This document shows positions 1 to 6,814 of a stretch of 64,000 nucleotides of DNA, one piece after another. The first letter of the stretch is position 1. Every line of letters begins with the position of its first letter. This stretch comes from an uncultured Paracoccaceae bacterium (GTDB taxonomy: Bacteria; Pseudomonadota; Alphaproteobacteria; Rhodobacterales; Rhodobacteraceae), in NCBI GenBank assembly GCA_947497065.1, contig CANMEQ010000008.1, positions 47,515 to 111,514 of the forward strand, written 5' to 3'. A model generated the notes under the pieces. The model worked only from the letters and a program-made list of their open reading frames with translations, made no database searches and had not been told where the DNA came from. The position numbers and the translations under genes are program-made.

Positions 1-141
1 AAGCAGGGCCACGAGGGCAGCGCCGAGGCAACCTGCCATGCCAAACGCCATGCCTGTCAGCCCCAATTTCTGCCACATGAGCTCGCGTCTTCGTGCGCCG
101 TAGACAAGCTCTTCTTCGATAATTTCTGCCTCGCTGTTCAT
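1..141 (-). CDS. virB8: VirB8-like type IV secretion protein, N-terminal part only
   Basis: Only the first 47 codons are in the window; the gene runs off the left edge. The translation begins MNSEAEIIEEELVYGARRRE, a charged cytoplasmic stretch ending in a Trp-containing segment, followed by a hydrophobic Gly/Ala/Leu membrane span from about residue 27. This layout (short acidic cytoplasmic tail, one TM, then a periplasmic domain not seen here) is that of VirB8, an inner-membrane scaffold of P-type conjugation machines. Its ATG lies 4 bases after the stop of the VirB5-like gene, so it belongs to the same operon. The assignment rests on the N-terminus and context only. Confidence 0.65.
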   Translation of the reverse strand, partial: MNSEAEIIEEELVYGARRRELMWQKLGLTGMAFGMAGCLGAALVALL

Positions 142-145
142 GGGG

Positions 146-925
146 TCATTCCGCGCGTAGGTCGGGCAGAGTGAAATCCATGTAGCGGCGCTCTTCGGCC
201 AGCGTGGCAGCATCCACCACGCCGGATTGGCCCGCGCCGACGGTCTGGATGGCTTCGAGCTCCCACATGCGCGTCATGGCGATGGCCAGCTCGGCGGTGA
301 CGCGAGTGTTGTGATCGACGGCTTCCTTGAGCGTTTCCATGTCCGGGATTAGCGAAACCAGTTGCTCGACCCGTGCCAGAGATTGCGCGGCCTCGTCATA
401 GCTGTTCTCTGCAGCCGCCGACATCACCGACCCGGTGCCCGCCTGACTGGCAATGCGTTCCGCGCCCGGATTGCCGCTGCTGGCCATTTCGGAGAGGGTA
501 TCTTGGTCGAAGCCTGCATCTTCTAGGGCTTGCGTCATGCGGCCTTCCATCAGAGGGGCGGCATTGCCGATGAGGCCGCTGAAGTCACCGCTTTGGATTT
601 GACGGATGGTGCCGAGGAGATCGCCGAATTCCTGATCGAGAAGCCCGTCGAGATCACCACCCATGGCCATCTCGATGATGTCTGTCGCGCCGGTCAGGGC
701 CGCGTAGGTCTCATTGAGCGTGTCGAGTTGCTGCTGCACCAGATCGAGCTGTTCGAGGAGTGTGTCGAGCTGGTCGGTCTGGATCCCGAAATCCTCCAGC
801 ATTTGCTGCAGCTGGCGAATTTCTTGGGCGATGTTGCGTGTGTCGACCGTGGGAACGCCTTGAGCAGTTGCAGGAGACGCAACCAACAATGCGCAGGTGG
901 CTACAGTAGAAAGAAAGCGGATCAT
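146..925 (-). CDS. virB5: VirB5/TrbJ-like type IV secretion protein
   Basis: This 259-residue protein has a clear signal peptide ending near the Ala-Thr-Ala-Gln at residues 19-22. A mature N-terminus GVPTVDTRNIAQ follows, and then a long helical Gln/Leu-rich coiled-coil stretch (residues 33-75). That composition is typical of VirB5/TrbJ minor pilus components, which are secreted and sit at the pilus tip. The C-terminus ends FTLPDLRAE, resembling the end of the neighbouring transglycosylase-containing protein (FDLEALR), so both genes seem to derive from VirB5. Its start overlaps the upstream stop by 4 bases (922-925), indicating translational coupling within the operon. The family call is from pattern and position, not from a catalytic motif. 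Confidence 0.7.
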   Translation of the reverse strand: MIRFLSTVATCALLVASPATAQGVPTVDTRNIAQEIRQLQQMLEDFGIQTDQLDTLLEQLDLVQQQLDTLNETYAALTGATDIIEMAMGGDLDGLLDQEFGDLLGTIRQIQSGDFSGLIGNAAPLMEGRMTQALEDAGFDQDTLSEMASSGNPGAERIASQAGTGSVMSAAAENSYDEAAQSLARVEQLVSLIPDMETLKEAVDHNTRVTAELAIAMTRMWELEAIQTVGAGQSGVVDAATLAEERRYMDFTLPDLRAE

Positions 926-2070
926 CGGAGGGCCTCCAGATCGAATTGCATGAAGTCTTGTTCGTGGGTCTGCGCGGCTGCCGTGGCCAGCTCTGCTGCG
1001 CTGAGCGGGCGGATATGAGCGGCCTTGAGGCGCGTGCGGATGGCGATCAAGCGGGCAAGTTCCGCCCGCGCATAGGTGTTGAGCGACATGGCCGCGTGAA
1101 TGTCGTCGGTTTCGCCAATGCGGTTTATGATGTCCTGTACGCGCAGCGCGGCTGTTTGCACGGAGACCAAGGAGTAATCGCCGTAGACCCCTGCGCCGAA
1201 AGAGGTGAGGCTCATGGTGGAGTTGGCGAGCAAAACTGGATCAATGGTGCCAAGCGCGTCGACGCCGCCAACGCGGGCAAGGTAGAGATTGTAGCGCTCG
1301 GGGATCACCTGAACGTAGTGCTGGGTCTCGGCAAAGGGCGGCACGCCGCCGTAGCGCTGCACGTTGCCCGGACCGGCATTGTAGGCGGCGAGCCCGTGAA
1401 TGATGTTGCCATCAAACATGGCCAGCATCTGCGCCAGATAGCGGGCGCCGCCGGTGACCTGGATGTAGGGGGTTTCATAATAGACCGGGTAAATCCCGAG
1501 GTCCCGTGCTGTGCCGGGCATGATCTGGGTGAGGCCAAACGCGCCAACAGGTGAGCGCGCGCCGATGGTGAAACGGCTTTCTTGCCAGATCAGCGCCTGC
1601 AACAGACAACGCCACTGCTTGGGCGATAGACCCGCTGCGCGCACGCCAGACATGTGGTGCGTTTCTTGCGCGGCACGAATGATCAGCTCTTCAATCGATC
1701 CCGAGGCATCGCCGAACATCTGGGCTGCACCTGGGTTCGGGTCGACCGAACCATAGAGCGTCTCTGCGGCGCTTTCAGGTGATGAACCAGCTTCCAGGCT
1801 TGCGACTAGTGCGCCTGAGTTCCCGCTGGCCAACGACGTGGCATCGAGGATATCGTCCAGCGCTTGAAGTTGTTCTTGCTCGAGCTCTTCAAGCTCTTCC
1901 TCTTTGGTCGACCGATCCCGCTGTAGCGCCAGATCTAGTTCGCCTTGCTGCAAGACACGCTCGCGCTGCAGGAACATGCCCGCATCAAATGTGGGCACGC
2001 CTTGGGCATAGGCCAATGGCGTGGCGAACCACATCAAGCCCGCAAGGATATGCAGGCGGTGCTTATTCAC
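922..2070 (-). CDS. VirB5-like protein with an inserted lytic transglycosylase (SLT) domain
   Basis: The start chosen is the GTG at 2070, giving about 382 residues with a signal peptide ending at AYAQ. The longer frame to 2130 would put 20 unrelated residues before the signal. The mature protein starts GVPTFDAGMFLQRERVLQQ with an acidic coiled coil, as in VirB5. The central part is a soluble lytic transglycosylase fold: catalytic Glu in ALIWQESRF, then GAFGLTQIMPGTA, and AAYNAGPGNVQRYGG. The C-terminal 90 residues return to a VirB5-like helix pair (INRIGETDDIHAAMSL, RAELARLIAIRTRL). It would be periplasmic, cutting peptidoglycan at the secretion channel. It overlaps the small lipoprotein gene by 8 bases. 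A transglycosylase is already encoded at 5146-5859, so this is a second one in the operon. Confidence 0.75.
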   Translation of the reverse strand: MNKHRLHILAGLMWFATPLAYAQGVPTFDAGMFLQRERVLQQGELDLALQRDRSTKEEELEELEQEQLQALDDILDATSLASGNSGALVASLEAGSSPESAAETLYGSVDPNPGAAQMFGDASGSIEELIIRAAQETHHMSGVRAAGLSPKQWRCLLQALIWQESRFTIGARSPVGAFGLTQIMPGTARDLGIYPVYYETPYIQVTGGARYLAQMLAMFDGNIIHGLAAYNAGPGNVQRYGGVPPFAETQHYVQVIPERYNLYLARVGGVDALGTIDPVLLANSTMSLTSFGAGVYGDYSLVSVQTAALRVQDIINRIGETDDIHAAMSLNTYARAELARLIAIRTRLKAAHIRPLSAAELATAAAQTHEQDFMQFDLEALR

Positions 2071-2221
2071 GGAGACTAACAATCGGCCCGAGCAGCTCGA
2101 AATTGCAGTTGCTGCGGCTGACCTCGGCAAAGGAGTTGAAGCATTCCGCTTCAGACGGCCGATATTCCGCGCAGGCTGTCAGGGTCAAAAGGGTGAGGGT
2201 CAGCACGCAAAGTCTACGCAT
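2063..2221 (-). CDS. Small VirB7-like lipoprotein
   Basis: A 52-residue ORF beginning MRRLCVLTLTLLTLTAC, a classic lipoprotein signal with the lipobox Leu-Thr-Ala-Cys at residues 14-17. A 35-residue mature peptide with two further cysteines follows. The ATG at 2219-2221 overlaps the end of virB4 by 8 bases, and its stop overlaps the next gene. Size, lipobox and position between VirB4 and VirB5/VirB8 fit VirB7, the small outer-membrane lipoprotein that stabilises VirB9 in the core complex. VirB7 sequences are poorly conserved, so the name rests on size and context. An in-frame extension to 2335 exists but has no signal peptide and lies inside virB4. Confidence 0.6.
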   Translation of the reverse strand: MRRLCVLTLTLLTLTACAEYRPSEAECFNSFAEVSRSNCNFELLGPIVSLRE

Positions 2222-4580
2222 CAATGGGTCTCCAAAATTCCGGGTTCTGGCGGTAATCCGCGCCGACCAGCGCCTCGCCTTTTTCCATGCCGCCAAGGAT
2301 CGTGAGGTAGGGGCCAAGGGCGCTGAGATCGGCATCGATCACGACGGAGCCTTGATCGTCTCGCACCAGCGCCAAACGGGAGTTTCTGCCTGTGCCGAGC
2401 AATACGCTGAGCTCTTTTTCAGTGAGGCCCAGCATGGTGTAGTCGCTGGCCGAAGCGCGGATGTTGGGAAGCAGGAGCTGCGTCGGAACGGCCTCGATAA
2501 TCGTTTTGCCAGTTCGAGTTTTCTCAAGCTGGCTTGCGTATTGGGTCATCATCACGACAACCGCGTTCTGTTTGCGCGCCGTGACCAGCCAGTTGCTGAG
2601 CCGGTCTGCGAAATACGGGTTGTCGAGCGCCTTCCAGGCCTCATCGATGATGATTAATGTCGGTTTGCGGTCCTCGATCACGCGCTCCACCCGCCGAAAC
2701 AGGTAGGACAGGACAGCCATGCGTTCCTTTTCGCTTTCGCTGTCGAGAATGCCGGTAAGGTCGAAGCCCACGACATCACCATCGAGCGAAAAGGTATCCT
2801 CGGCGCTTTGCCCAAAGATCCAGCCGTAGCGGCCATCTGCGGTCCATTCCTGAATCCGCTCGAACAGATCCCCTTCATCTGCCCCCGCCACAAAGAGTGA
2901 GGCCAGGTCTTGCCAGTTGCGCAGGGCGGCATCGCTCGCCCCGGCGTTCTGGCGCACCACTTCTTGGATGCGATTGATCTGAACAGGGCTCAGGGGCTTG
3001 TCAGCGCGATGCAACAGCGTGGCCAGCCAATCGGAGAGCCAGGCTTGGCCGCGCCCATCGATTTCTGTGCGCAGTGGATTGAGACCGGTTGTTTCACCCG
3101 CCTTGATGGCGCTGTAGCGCCCGCCATTGGCCCGCACAGCCATTTCCATGCCTGCGCGGTAGTCGAAGACAAAGACGCGCGCGTCGCAGCGACGGGCTTG
3201 GGTCATGAGGAAAGCCGACAGCACTGACTTGCCTGAGCCAGGACGGCCGAGGATCAAGGTGTGCCCGCCCGTCGGCTCTTTTTCTGGCTGACCCGTCTCA
3301 TGGTAGTTGAACAGGAAGCCCGAGCGTTCAGGTGTCGGGAATAGAGTAATCGGCTTGCCCCATGGCACTCTGTGTCCGGGCTTGCCCAGTTGACCGCGAT
3401 GTAGCGCCGCGAGGTCGGCAAAGTTTGTGTTGGTGATGGCGGCCTTGCGGCTGCGAATCTGTCCGTTGCCGGGATGCTGTGCGAAATAATGGGTGCGCGC
3501 GGCAAAGCTCTCATTCACCAGATTTACGCCTTCACTGGCAGCGATGTTGCGCACCTCGGCGGCGATTGCTTCCAGCTTTTCCTCGGTCTCGGCAAAAACT
3601 GTGACCGTCATGTGATGATCGCCGAAGCTGAGACGCTTGGACTCCAGATCATCCAGCGCGTCGACCAGTTCTTCGGCGAGGGAAATCGCGCCATCATCGC
3701 TGGCCTTCATCAGGCGCTGTTGGCGCTTGATCCGACTGGCCATGATATTGCTGTTGATCGGCGTGAAAGAATGCGTGACCACCATGTCGACGGGCAGGTT
3801 CAGCTCATCGAACATGGTGCAGCTGGTTTTGGCGGGGTAGGTCTTGATCGCAAAGCTCGTACCAAACCGCTTGCCCGCCGTCCCGTCGTCCAGCGTAAAG
3901 CCTCGCCCCTGAAACGTGACGCGCGTATTGGCCACATCTTCGGCAATGACGCCAAAGCGCGATTTTGCGAAGAGCGGTCGCTCTTGGCCGATGTTGAGCG
4001 CCCCGAGGAACCCGAGTAGCTCGCCGCTTTCGGCCCCAAGAAGGCGCGGGTTCATCTCGGCAAAAGACGACATCAGAAAACCGACGACCTCCTCGAGCTT
4101 GCGCAGTTGTTTGGCTGTCTGGTCTTTCAGCTGCGCGATGGAGTCTGAACGTTTCAGACGCAGCCGCGCGCCGAGGGGCGGACGTTTCAGTACCGTGAGC
4201 GTGAGAGTCTTGTCCCGCAGACTTGCCCGCGCCATTGCCATTTGCCAACGGCTGTCCAGGGCTTGGGCAAACCCCTCATTGGGCACTGGTGGCAAGGCGG
4301 TCTTGATCGCTTTTGAAACCTTGTGAACGTAGAAACTGTAATCTGGTCCGATCTGCGCGATGATTGCTGCAAAGAGCGCGCGGATCTTTTCCAGATGCGC
4401 GTCTTCGCTGGTCATGCTGTTGACCCCGTCGAGGCGGATGCACTGGAACAGCGCATTGCCGCGCGTGCGGATCGTCACATCATTCACGAGGCTGACATAG
4501 GGCAGCATGCTGGCCATCGGGCGCTCTTTGCGCGCCCAGTCGGGCAGCATCGCAAGGTCATCCGAAGGGTCATGGAGCAT
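2214..4580 (-). CDS. virB4: VirB4/TrbE-family type IV secretion ATPase
   Basis: This 788-residue protein is of normal VirB4 length. The N-terminal half is the CagE/TrbE/VirB4 domain. The C-terminal RecA-like ATPase domain shows a Walker A motif GRPGSGKS near residue 450 and a Walker B LIIIDEAW near residue 645. A conserved region after it (VVMMTQYASQLEKT) is typical of the family. VirB4 is the cytoplasmic-face ATPase that powers pilin extraction and substrate transfer. It overlaps virB3 by 11 bases upstream and the lipoprotein gene by 8 bases downstream, so the operon is tightly packed. No truncation is visible and both nucleotide-binding motifs look intact. Confidence 0.95.
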   Translation of the reverse strand: MLHDPSDDLAMLPDWARKERPMASMLPYVSLVNDVTIRTRGNALFQCIRLDGVNSMTSEDAHLEKIRALFAAIIAQIGPDYSFYVHKVSKAIKTALPPVPNEGFAQALDSRWQMAMARASLRDKTLTLTVLKRPPLGARLRLKRSDSIAQLKDQTAKQLRKLEEVVGFLMSSFAEMNPRLLGAESGELLGFLGALNIGQERPLFAKSRFGVIAEDVANTRVTFQGRGFTLDDGTAGKRFGTSFAIKTYPAKTSCTMFDELNLPVDMVVTHSFTPINSNIMASRIKRQQRLMKASDDGAISLAEELVDALDDLESKRLSFGDHHMTVTVFAETEEKLEAIAAEVRNIAASEGVNLVNESFAARTHYFAQHPGNGQIRSRKAAITNTNFADLAALHRGQLGKPGHRVPWGKPITLFPTPERSGFLFNYHETGQPEKEPTGGHTLILGRPGSGKSVLSAFLMTQARRCDARVFVFDYRAGMEMAVRANGGRYSAIKAGETTGLNPLRTEIDGRGQAWLSDWLATLLHRADKPLSPVQINRIQEVVRQNAGASDAALRNWQDLASLFVAGADEGDLFERIQEWTADGRYGWIFGQSAEDTFSLDGDVVGFDLTGILDSESEKERMAVLSYLFRRVERVIEDRKPTLIIIDEAWKALDNPYFADRLSNWLVTARKQNAVVVMMTQYASQLEKTRTGKTIIEAVPTQLLLPNIRASASDYTMLGLTEKELSVLLGTGRNSRLALVRDDQGSVVIDADLSALGPYLTILGGMEKGEALVGADYRQNPEFWRPIDA

Positions 4581-4848
4581 AGCTGTCCCCCGAATGGATC
4601 TTGCGGTTCGGGGTGGGCGGCGTTTCCTGCAATGATGTTACCATCACCTCAAGAAAGGCCGGATCCCAGTCTGCCGCTTTCCACAGCGCGGGATAGGCCA
4701 GCGCGGCGATGATGATCACCGGCCAGCTCTGGACCCAAAGAAACAGCAATACAAACCCGAAGAGCCACACCATGGCATACATGATCGGCAAGCCGATGAG
4801 TTTTGGCGGCCGGATCAGACCGAGGAAGAGACGAGTTTGCGTTGCCAT
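4570..4848 (-). CDS. virB3: VirB3 inner-membrane component of the type IV secretion system
   Basis: This is a 92-residue protein with the usual VirB3 layout: a short N-terminus (LFLGLIRPPKLIGLP), then a hydrophobic hairpin at about residues 20-57 (two TM segments), and a short soluble tail ending in a Pro-rich stretch. VirB3 is an inner-membrane partner of VirB4, and the gene sits directly before virB4 with an 11-base overlap. It lies 7 bases after virB2. Order, length and hydropathy agree with the standard virB2-virB3-virB4 block. Confidence 0.85.
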   Translation of the reverse strand: MATQTRLFLGLIRPPKLIGLPIMYAMVWLFGFVLLFLWVQSWPVIIIAALAYPALWKAADWDPAFLEVMVTSLQETPPTPNRKIHSGDSYAP

Positions 4849-4855
4849 GCCGGAT

Positions 4856-5146
4856 TTACGCGCCCCAGATGGCTGTCACGATGGTCGGCGCAGCTGCGAT
4901 GCCCGCGATAGCGACCAGCACCCAGAGGGCCTGGCGGAAGTCCAGAATGCCGAAAAGCCAGGAGAGGAACACACCGATCAAGGCCAAGGTGCCGATGACA
5001 ATGCCCAAGGGGCCGGTGATCGTGTCGACGATGCCTTGCAACAGGTTTTGGACTGGCGAGAGGTCGATGCTCTGCGCAAGCGCGGGGTTGGCAAACATTA
5101 AGCTGACCAGAGCCAGCGACAGGATCGTGCGGAATTGTATGTGCAT
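4856..5146 (-). CDS. virB2: VirB2-type pilin precursor
   Basis: This 96-residue precursor has a long signal peptide (residues 1-25, ending NPALAQ) followed by two hydrophobic helices joined by a short basic/acidic loop (LFGILDFRQ), as in VirB2/TrbC pilins. The mature product would be about 71 residues, normal for a conjugative pilin. The Gly-rich second helix and the C-terminal Gly-Ala are typical. Its ATG (5144-5146) shares a base with the stop of the transglycosylase gene, so the two are translationally coupled. It should be the major subunit of the conjugation pilus of this element. Confidence 0.85.
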   Translation of the reverse strand: MHIQFRTILSLALVSLMFANPALAQSIDLSPVQNLLQGIVDTITGPLGIVIGTLALIGVFLSWLFGILDFRQALWVLVAIAGIAAAPTIVTAIWGA

Positions 5147-5859
5147 CAGGAGGCTCCAGTCAGTCGATCACGCACCGCCATGACGCGGCGCACGTGATTT
5201 TGGGTTTCTTGGTAAGGAGGGATGCCGCCATAGCGCGCGACCGCGTCTGGTCCCGCGTTGTAGGCAGCGAGCGCGAGTTCGGGCGTGCCGAACTGCGCCA
5301 ACATCATGAGGAGGTAACGAGCCGAGCCATCGAGATTGGCCTGCCAGTCATGCGGATCAACGCCGAGCTGCGCGGCCGTCGCGGGCATCAACTGACCGAG
5401 GCCGATCGCGCCTGCAGAACTGCGTGCATTCGGGCCATAGGCGCTTTCGATCTCGATATTGGCTTGAAAGAGCGCCTGCCACTCCGTCACCGAGAGACCG
5501 GCGCGGCGCAACGCAGGGTGCCCGCCATAACGATGCGCGGTGCTTTCAAGTGCTGTGAGGATTTGGGGGCGGGGAACTGCGCGGGCGGGTGCGGGAGGCG
5601 ATGTCTCAGGCTGAGGCGCTGAGAAAACGATCAGTTCTAGTGGGTTTGCGCCAATCCCGTCGACATATCTTTGGGCGAAACCCGATTGGGGGGCTTTGGT
5701 CTCTAGCTGGCCATCGGCCCGCATGGAGAGCACGAAGCCTTCAGAATAGGCGGGTGCAGCAAGGAATGCTGCGAGGACGGAAAGTGGCTTAGCCCGCGTC
5801 GTCCAACTTGTGAGAGGCGATCTTTCCTTCGAGCATCGGGATCGAGACGATCGAGACAC
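5146..5859 (-). CDS. VirB1-like lytic transglycosylase (start uncertain)
   Basis: The C-terminal 150 residues form an SLT domain: catalytic Glu in NIEIESAYGP, then GAIGLGQLMPATA, LDGSARYLLMML and LAAYNAGPDAVARYGGIPPY. Such enzymes open the peptidoglycan for the conjugation apparatus. Before it is a Pro-rich linker and a good hydrophobic signal (LSVLAAFLAAPAYSEG). The start is unclear. No ATG, GTG or TTG lies in frame just before the signal, and the nearest is the GTG at 5857-5859, about 30 residues upstream and inside the preceding gene. A non-standard ACG at 5797-5799 would give an ideal signal peptide. The frame open to 6090 is mostly the shadow of the upstream gene. The gene heads the virB block. 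Confidence 0.8.
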   Translation of the reverse strand: MSRSSRSRCSKERSPLTSWTTRAKPLSVLAAFLAAPAYSEGFVLSMRADGQLETKAPQSGFAQRYVDGIGANPLELIVFSAPQPETSPPAPARAVPRPQILTALESTAHRYGGHPALRRAGLSVTEWQALFQANIEIESAYGPNARSSAGAIGLGQLMPATAAQLGVDPHDWQANLDGSARYLLMMLAQFGTPELALAAYNAGPDAVARYGGIPPYQETQNHVRRVMAVRDRLTGAS

Positions 5860-6115
5860 CAAGTCCAGCAAGGAAGCTGGATAAGCCGTTGATTGTCTTG
5901 AACTCTCGGGCAGCCATGTTGTTGCGTGCAGTGACGAGCAGGCGACGCGTCTCGCCATCTGGCGAGACGCAATGCACGGTCCAAACTCCGGACCACTGAG
6001 CACCTGTACGTTTGGGCGTAACCCGGCACACAACATCCGCCGAATGACCCTCGGCAAGCAGCGTGCGCAGCCCGTCTTCACTGACAACATTGGGGGCGTC
6101 TTGCATCAAATTCAT
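5789..6115 (-). CDS. Hypothetical protein at the head of the virB operon
   Basis: A soluble protein of 108 residues from the ATG at 6115, which has AAGG nine bases upstream; an ATG at 6142 would add nine residues. No signal peptide or membrane segment is seen. The sequence contains SPDGETRRLLVTARN and ends KIASHKLDDAG. I do not recognise a family. It is first in the leftward operon and its 3' end overlaps the likely signal-peptide coding part of the transglycosylase, suggesting coupling. Position suggests a regulator or accessory protein of conjugation, but that is inference only. Confidence 0.6.
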   Translation of the reverse strand: MNLMQDAPNVVSEDGLRTLLAEGHSADVVCRVTPKRTGAQWSGVWTVHCVSPDGETRRLLVTARNNMAAREFKTINGLSSFLAGLGVSIVSIPMLEGKIASHKLDDAG

Positions 6116-6278
6116 AGGATCGAGCCTTGCAGAATTGTGCATTAGCCCGGCAGTCCCTCATGGACTACCGAACCGATACAATATTATAATCTTGCAATCA
6201 ATAGGTGCAATTTGAGTTGTTGCGCCCTTCATGCGTTGAAACAAATTTACTGCAACGGAGTGGCTGAGCCAAGATAAT
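6116..6278. promoter_or_regulatory. AT-rich divergent promoter region between virB operon and lipoprotein gene
   Basis: This gap separates the leftward virB operon from rightward genes and is clearly AT-richer than its surroundings (for example ATACAATATTATAATC at 6175-6190). It contains an interrupted inverted repeat TTGCA (6192-6196) and TGCAA (6206-6210), which could be a regulator site. No promoter can be assigned firmly. Confidence 0.35.
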
Positions 6279-6298
6279 ATGGCGCTTTTGAAACAAAC

Positions 6299-6550
6299 AT
6301 GGGCGGCAATGGTCGTTCTGCCGCGATCGCAGGCAGTTGCCAGCCGCCTGCGCCGCCCTGGATGCCGACCGACTCCGCTGATTTTCAGGCCTACGCGGAC
6401 CTGCTAAAGCGCGATGCGGAGGCATATTTCACCGATGTTGAGCAGTACTACCGTTGTCTGGATGAGGAGCGTCGTGAGGTCTTCGAGCGAGCGCGCGCGG
6501 CCAGCGAAGACTACGCACGCGTCTTGGAGCCTCTGGATGCTGGAAGATAA
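6299..6550 (+). CDS. Small putative lipoprotein or secreted protein, 5' end probably frameshifted
   Basis: This 83-residue frame has a helical charged body (FQAYADLLKRDAEAYFTDVE). Just before it is Ala-Ile-Ala-Gly-Ser-Cys-Gln-Pro-Pro, which looks like the end of a lipoprotein signal. In this frame the residues before the lipobox are not hydrophobic (MGGNGRSA). In the neighbouring frame an ATG at 6279 encodes MALLKQTWAAMVVL, an ideal signal core. One missing base near 6330 would join the two, so the intact gene may be 6279-6550. It could be a sequencing error, a real mutation or a wrong guess. Function unknown; the gene is divergent from the virB operon and probably related to conjugation. Confidence 0.5.
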   Translation: MGGNGRSAAIAGSCQPPAPPWMPTDSADFQAYADLLKRDAEAYFTDVEQYYRCLDEERREVFERARAASEDYARVLEPLDAGR

Positions 6551-6814
6551 ACAAACTTTTCGTCAGGGAGTGATGCTGTCGTTCGATAGCTGTGCGGCAA
6601 TGGCCGCACTGAGCCCAGAGCGCTGTCGGTGTTGTTTGTAGGCTTCTTCGCAGCGCAGTTCACTCATTGATGTGACTGGCTCTCATGAAATGGACTCGTT
6701 TCGGCGCTCGCCTATTGCTCCTTCGGTGCAACTGCTCAAAACTCAAAGGTGGACTTACGCAACTTTTGCGTGAAGATCGGTGGCGCAAAGAAACAGTTTT
6801 CATGTGAGGGTATT

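Noticed and set aside
530..1018. 162-residue plus-strand ORF at the virB end
   Set aside because: Antisense to the VirB5-like gene and without a domain.
6414..6641. 75-residue ORF overlapping the small lipoprotein gene
   Set aside because: Shadow frame; the neighbouring frame has consistent charged-helix composition.
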